This document shows, piece by piece, positions 61,129-64,000 of a stretch of 64,000 nucleotides of DNA (its first letter is position 1; each line of letters opens with the position of its first letter). The position numbers were made by a program, and so were the translations under genes. The stretch covers positions 49,513-113,512 of the forward strand of contig JACDGV010000005.1 in assembly GCA_013821425.1 (NCBI GenBank), written 5' to 3'. Source of the stretch: Nitrosospira sp. (GTDB lineage Bacteria; Pseudomonadota; Gammaproteobacteria; Burkholderiales; Nitrosomonadaceae). The notes beneath the pieces were generated by a model, which had not been told where the DNA came from, ran no database searches, and worked only from the letters and a program-made list of their open reading frames with translations.

Positions 61129-61623
61129 CGTTCCCGGTCTTTATCCTGATTTGGCTTTCTCTGCTTACGCGCTCTTTCAATCAGAGTCTCATCATCTCGT
61201 TCCGTGACGAGCAGCAAGCGATCACAGGCGTTATCCCTGATCTGCTGTACCAGGTCACGTGTCATCGCAGATGGCAGTAGTCCGTACGCCGAACCGACAC
61301 TAGGCACAGAGCACAGGGCGAATATCCGGGCCAGGCCAGATGAAGCGATTAATTTCCGTGGTGATGACCCACGTGGGCTCGGTGTCAAGACCAAGGCGCG
61401 CCTTGGTCGCCTTGGGAATTTCCATCGCCCGCTCAGAATTTTTTGGCGGCGTATGGGTAATCGGCGAAATGTAGACTTCAGTTTCCTTGTATTCGTTCTG
61501 CCGAGTATGAACGATTACGCAGGGACGATCCTTGAATCCTTCTTCACGCCCCGCCCGCGCCTCACTCCACCACAAATAGGCATGACGTATGACAAGCCCG
61601 ATCTCGGGTTTGAATACTGCCAT
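61125..61623 (-). pseudogene. PemK/MazF-like toxin with C-terminal frameshift
   Basis: The main frame (ATG 61623 to stop 61300, 107 residues) holds a PemK/MazF-type start IGLVIRHAYLWWSEARAGREEG, then DRPCVIVHT and YISPITHTPP. After WPGPDIRPV it ends LCA and stop. The expected tail (SVPSVGSAYGLLPSAMTRDLVQQIRD) is in the next frame to 61125, so one extra base near 61310 explains it. Ribonuclease-type growth inhibitor if corrected. The antitoxin gene ends 6 bases before the start. Confidence 0.72.
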
Positions 61624-61629
61624 GAAACG

Positions 61630-61887
61630 TTATTGCTCATACTCGTTGTCGAACCGCGACGCTGCCTTGGAAACCGGGCTCTTGCCGAATTCTTCGATGA
61701 TCTCGGGTGCAAGCTGCGATACATGGAAGGCTTTTTGTTCGTAGCGTCGCAGGCGGGCATAGTCTTCGGCGGCGAGCAGTACCACGTCGTCGCGTCCATG
61801 GTTGGTGATGATGACTGGCTCACGATGTGCTATCGCCCGGTAACGCCCGAATTCGCGGGTAAATTCGCCTGAAGTAACTTTGGTCAT
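61630..61887 (-). CDS. Phd/YefM-family antitoxin
   Basis: 85 residues, ATG 61887 with GGAGG five bases before. Phd-type N-terminal DNA-binding fold (VTSGEFTREFGRYRAIAHREPVIITNHGRDDVVLLAAEDYARLRR), then a C-terminal arm for wrapping the toxin (APEIIEEFGKSPVSKAASRFDNEYEQ). It should neutralise the PemK-like toxin downstream and repress the operon from a site at its own promoter. Confidence 0.88.
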   Translation of the reverse strand: MTKVTSGEFTREFGRYRAIAHREPVIITNHGRDDVVLLAAEDYARLRRYEQKAFHVSQLAPEIIEEFGKSPVSKAASRFDNEYEQ

Positions 61888-62514
61888 GGAATCCTCCTAC
61901 AAAGTCACGATATCACATATTATACGTATTATCCATTAAATAAGTGAATTACAATCACAGCAATTCAATAGGGTCCTCATCCATCGCAGGATATTACCTG
62001 CTCACCCATTTTTGGAACAAACCCTTAAAGCCGGAGAAAGCAAAAAAGAAATTGATCCGCTTGTCGGGCTTTCTTGCTGAGGAACATTCGCAGTAACGGA
62101 GTCTCCCGCATCCACACTCGGCGATTTAAAATGCAGTTATGTACCAACTTAGGGGAAGAGAAGATGCCGTGAAGGCAATTCAGACCCGCTTGGCAGAATT
62201 GCCTGAACGCAAAGGCCGGGATTGGCTGCTGAACAAGGGCGATTATAATCCCCGCCGCACACAAGCCAATGCGACCCTTGACGAATCCATTGTACACTGT
62301 ACATGGCGATGAGGTGGATATCGTTATTCGGGAACAGGGGGTGGAACCATCCCGACTGGATAACATCCCCTTGGATGCACACGTTGCTAGGTTAACCACG
62401 TTAGTGACACTTCATTTCGAGCAAGACAAGTAATCGCCTTGCCTGTGCTCGTTGCGGGGAATTTGCGATACCACGGGCCGACGAGAAGGGCCGGATATTT
62501 ATTTGAGGGAATAT
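61888..62514. other. Toxin-antitoxin promoter and decayed coding stretch
   Basis: 627 bases between the antitoxin start and the BON gene. Next to the antitoxin is its promoter. At about 62140-62433 two frames read coding-like: KAIQTRLAELPERKGRDWLL..TLDESIV, stopping at 62307, and then from about 62293 in another frame VHGDEVDIVIREQGVEPSR..LTTLVTLHFEQDK to 62433. I read it as one frameshifted fragment of unknown gene. Confidence 0.45.
61912..61948 (-). promoter_or_regulatory. Toxin-antitoxin promoter with quasi-palindrome
   Basis: On the minus strand TATAAT (61919-61924) with TTCACT (61943-61948) 18 bases upstream. ATTATAC-GTATTAT (61919-61932) is a near-perfect palindrome over the -10, a likely Phd-type autorepression site. 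Confidence 0.5.
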
Positions 62515-63102
62515 ATGCAAAACCGGAATTTGAAGTTATGGACGGTTGTTTTTTTCCTGCTTCCGTTTCCATTTCTCTCTGGCTGCGCGCTGGTGGCGGC
62601 AACGGGTGCTGCGGCGGGCACTGGAGTAGCGATAGCGGAGGATCGGCGTACAGCCGGCACCATGGTTCAGGATGAGAGCATTGAGTTTAAAAGCAACCGG
62701 AGAATCAAGGAAAAGTTTGGCCGCAAGGTTCATGTGGATGTTACAAGCTTTAATCAACATGTGCTGCTTACCGGCGAAGCGGCATCCGCGACAGTTAAAA
62801 ATGAGATTGAAGATATTATCAGGGCAGTGGAAGGCGTGCGTGACGTCACGAATGAAATTACAATTGGTGAAGTGAGGCCGCTTACGGCGCGCAGCCATGA
62901 TGCCTTGATTACGTCGAAGGTCAAGGCGAGGTTCGTGAATGAGGGGATATTCCAGGCCAACCACGTCAAAGTCGTGACCGAGGATGGGGTGGTCTACTTG
63001 CTAGGGCTGGTGGACCGGGAAGAAGCTCAAAATGCGGTGAAGATTGCGAAAGCTACAAGTGGCGTTCGCAAGGTTGTCCAAGTGTTCGAGTACCTGGATT
63101 GA
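62515..63102 (+). CDS. BON-domain lipoprotein (OsmY/DolP-like)
   Basis: 195 residues from ATG 62515 with GAGGGA before it. Lipoprotein signal with lipobox FLSGC (Cys24), then two BON domains (about 50-120 and 125-195; VLLTGEAASATVKNEIEDIIRAVEGV and VVYLLGLVDREEAQNAVKIAKA). Attached to the outer membrane, where family members bind phospholipid and support membrane integrity. Complete and undamaged among decayed neighbours. Confidence 0.92.
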   Translation: MQNRNLKLWTVVFFLLPFPFLSGCALVAATGAAAGTGVAIAEDRRTAGTMVQDESIEFKSNRRIKEKFGRKVHVDVTSFNQHVLLTGEAASATVKNEIEDIIRAVEGVRDVTNEITIGEVRPLTARSHDALITSKVKARFVNEGIFQANHVKVVTEDGVVYLLGLVDREEAQNAVKIAKATSGVRKVVQVFEYLD

Positions 63103-63173
63103 TAATCGAGAACTCAGGTTGCGAGAGACAACCAATAGTTCATGAAAGATAAGCTGTCGATGGTTTGATGGAT

Positions 63174-63660
63174 CTACGAGTTGGTATTCTCATGAATCCG
63201 CTCCTCCTTCCAGACATGCACTTCTCGCATGGGGAATATGGCGGTATAGGTGGATGCCGCCACGTGTAATCGACTGGCCACGGTAGCCACAGTGATATTT
63301 AAATCCTTCAGCATTGCTTTGGCTACTAGCAAGTCTTCTGCTGAAAGTGCCGGAGGCCTGCCACCGACACGGCCTCGCTCCCGTGCAGATCTTAAGCCCG
63401 CAGTAGTTCGTTCACTGATTACGCCGCGTTCGAATTCAGCCAGTGCGGCAAAGATATGGAAGACGAGTTTTCCGCTCGGTGATGGGGTCTTGCAGCGATT
63501 TGAGCCCTATTCCTCTTTCCTGAAACCATTCGATGGTTTCAATCAACTGCTTCATTGAGCAGGCAAGCCGGTCAAGTTTCCAGACAACCAATGTATCGCC
63601 CTTGCGCATGAAGGAGAGTGCCGCTTTTAACTCAGGCCTCTCCCGCTGCGCCCCCTGAGG
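63174..63660 (-). pseudogene. Serine recombinase (resolvase/invertase) remnant
   Basis: Minus-strand reading enters at about 63660 with QRERPELKAALSFMRKGDTLVVWKLDRLA and goes on to SLQDPIT. It slips frame near 63480, then reads SGKLVFHIFAALAEFERGVIS, GRVGGRPPALSAED and a short HTH to a stop at 63174. The catalytic serine N-terminal part (Y-x-RVS) is missing, cut off where the insertion sequence begins. So the gene is both truncated and frameshifted. Confidence 0.8.
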
Positions 63661-64000
63661 GAGTTATGCTTGAAAGTTGTGTATGACATAAAATGAAGAG
63701 GCGGCGTATTCTTGATGTTCGATCAAGATCATCAACCTTTTACTAAGGAGTGAATACGCCATGAGTAACGATAACGTTTCTGAGCTAAAGAATCCAGGGG
63801 TAGCGAATGAGGTTCGCGATGTACTGACGGAAGTATTACGCGAAGGGGCGCGCACGCTGTTGGCGCAGGCCATCGAGATCTGGCGCAAGCACGGGATCAG
63901 TTCGGCGACCTACTATAAGTGGAAAGCCAGGTATGGCGGGCTTGAAGTTTCCGAGTTGGTGCGGGTAAAAGAGCTTGAAGCGGAAAACAGCCAGCTCAAG
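63661..64000 (+). mobile_element. Insertion-sequence end, cut by window edge
   Basis: A new sequence context starts where the recombinase remnant breaks off (about 63660). GAAAGTTGTGTATGACATAAAA at about 63671-63692 looks like an insertion-sequence terminal repeat. It runs on through a transposase gene past the window end. The other end is not visible, so length and family cannot be fixed. Confidence 0.6.
63761..64000 (+). CDS. Chimeric transposase reading frame, partial
   Basis: ATG 63761 has AAGGAG upstream. 80 codons are open to the window edge. Residues 1-39 (to Glu39) read like the start of an IS256-family transposase (VLTEVLREGARTLLAQAIE). From residue 40 (IWRKHGISSATYYKWKARYGG, then LEVSELVRVKELEAEN) it reads as an IS3-family OrfA from inside its helix-turn-helix to the leucine-zipper. 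The join at about 63877 is in frame with no stop. It may be a recombined hybrid or an IS3 element inserted in an IS256-type gene. Function not predictable. Confidence 0.7.
   Translation, partial: MSNDNVSELKNPGVANEVRDVLTEVLREGARTLLAQAIEIWRKHGISSATYYKWKARYGGLEVSELVRVKELEAENSQLK

Overview
The window reads as chromosome of a betaproteobacterium. The best guess is an ammonia oxidiser of the Nitrosomonadaceae (Nitrosospira/Nitrosomonas type). This is inference from gene content: a fructokinase / sucrose-phosphate synthase / sucrose synthase operon, an EpsA-type LuxR regulator, HpnA of hopanoid synthesis, a pcm-tolC pair, a DUF971-ubiE pair, and a moderately GC-rich sequence. No amo, hao or rRNA gene is present to prove it, and I found no tRNA or CRISPR array.

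Layout. 1-4.4 kb: unknown membrane-anchored protein, a lone TIR-like protein, RidA, a small exported protein and EpsA. 4.4-9.9 kb: sucrose operon on the minus strand. 10.3-12.5 kb: ubiE, DUF971 and a glycine-zipper protein. 12.8-14.8 kb: glutathione-dependent formaldehyde oxidation (class III alcohol dehydrogenase and S-formylglutathione hydrolase). 15-17.6 kb: prfB (with its programmed frameshift) and lysS. 17.7-20.7 kb: copper module copA-copZ-csoR with a palindromic operator between the -35 and -10 of copA. 20.8-26.2 kb: hpnA, a membrane MutS-like ATPase, tolC and pcm. 26.25-28.3 kb: TPP riboswitch and thiC. 28.6-34.7 kb: uppP, rhodanese, glnA, Sel1 lipoprotein, antiporter and PBP7-type peptidase. 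35-40.6 kb: a three-gene phosphorelay ending in a REC-REC-PAS-GAF-GGDEF-EAL protein. 41-45.7 kb: ExbB-ExbD-TonB-like genes, an S9 peptidase and a host-attachment-type protein. 45.8-54.2 kb: recQ (frameshifted), glpK, glycine-zipper protein, topoisomerase IB, two DUF4398-type lipoproteins (one with OmpA domain), srkA and a damaged ychJ. 54.3-59.3 kb: RIO kinase, several very small genes including a complete mini transcription unit near 56 kb, an O-methyltransferase and an SRPBCC protein.

The right end (59.3-64 kb) is accessory and decayed. It holds an FMN reductase, a scar of MobC and relaxase, a Phd/PemK-like toxin-antitoxin pair with a shifted toxin, a BON lipoprotein, a truncated serine recombinase, and a transposase reading frame that begins like an IS256-family protein and continues like an IS3-family OrfA. 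The window ends inside that frame.

No clearly new multi-gene system is provable from sequence alone. The best leads are the 43-residue-protein unit at 55982-56332 with three helically phased TTCACA repeats over its promoter, the chimeric transposase, the lone TIR protein, the MutS-like ATPase with an inserted membrane hairpin, and a 19-bp dispersed repeat that forms an 11-bp hairpin in one copy. Several genes carry single-base frameshifts; sequencing error and true decay cannot be separated without reads.
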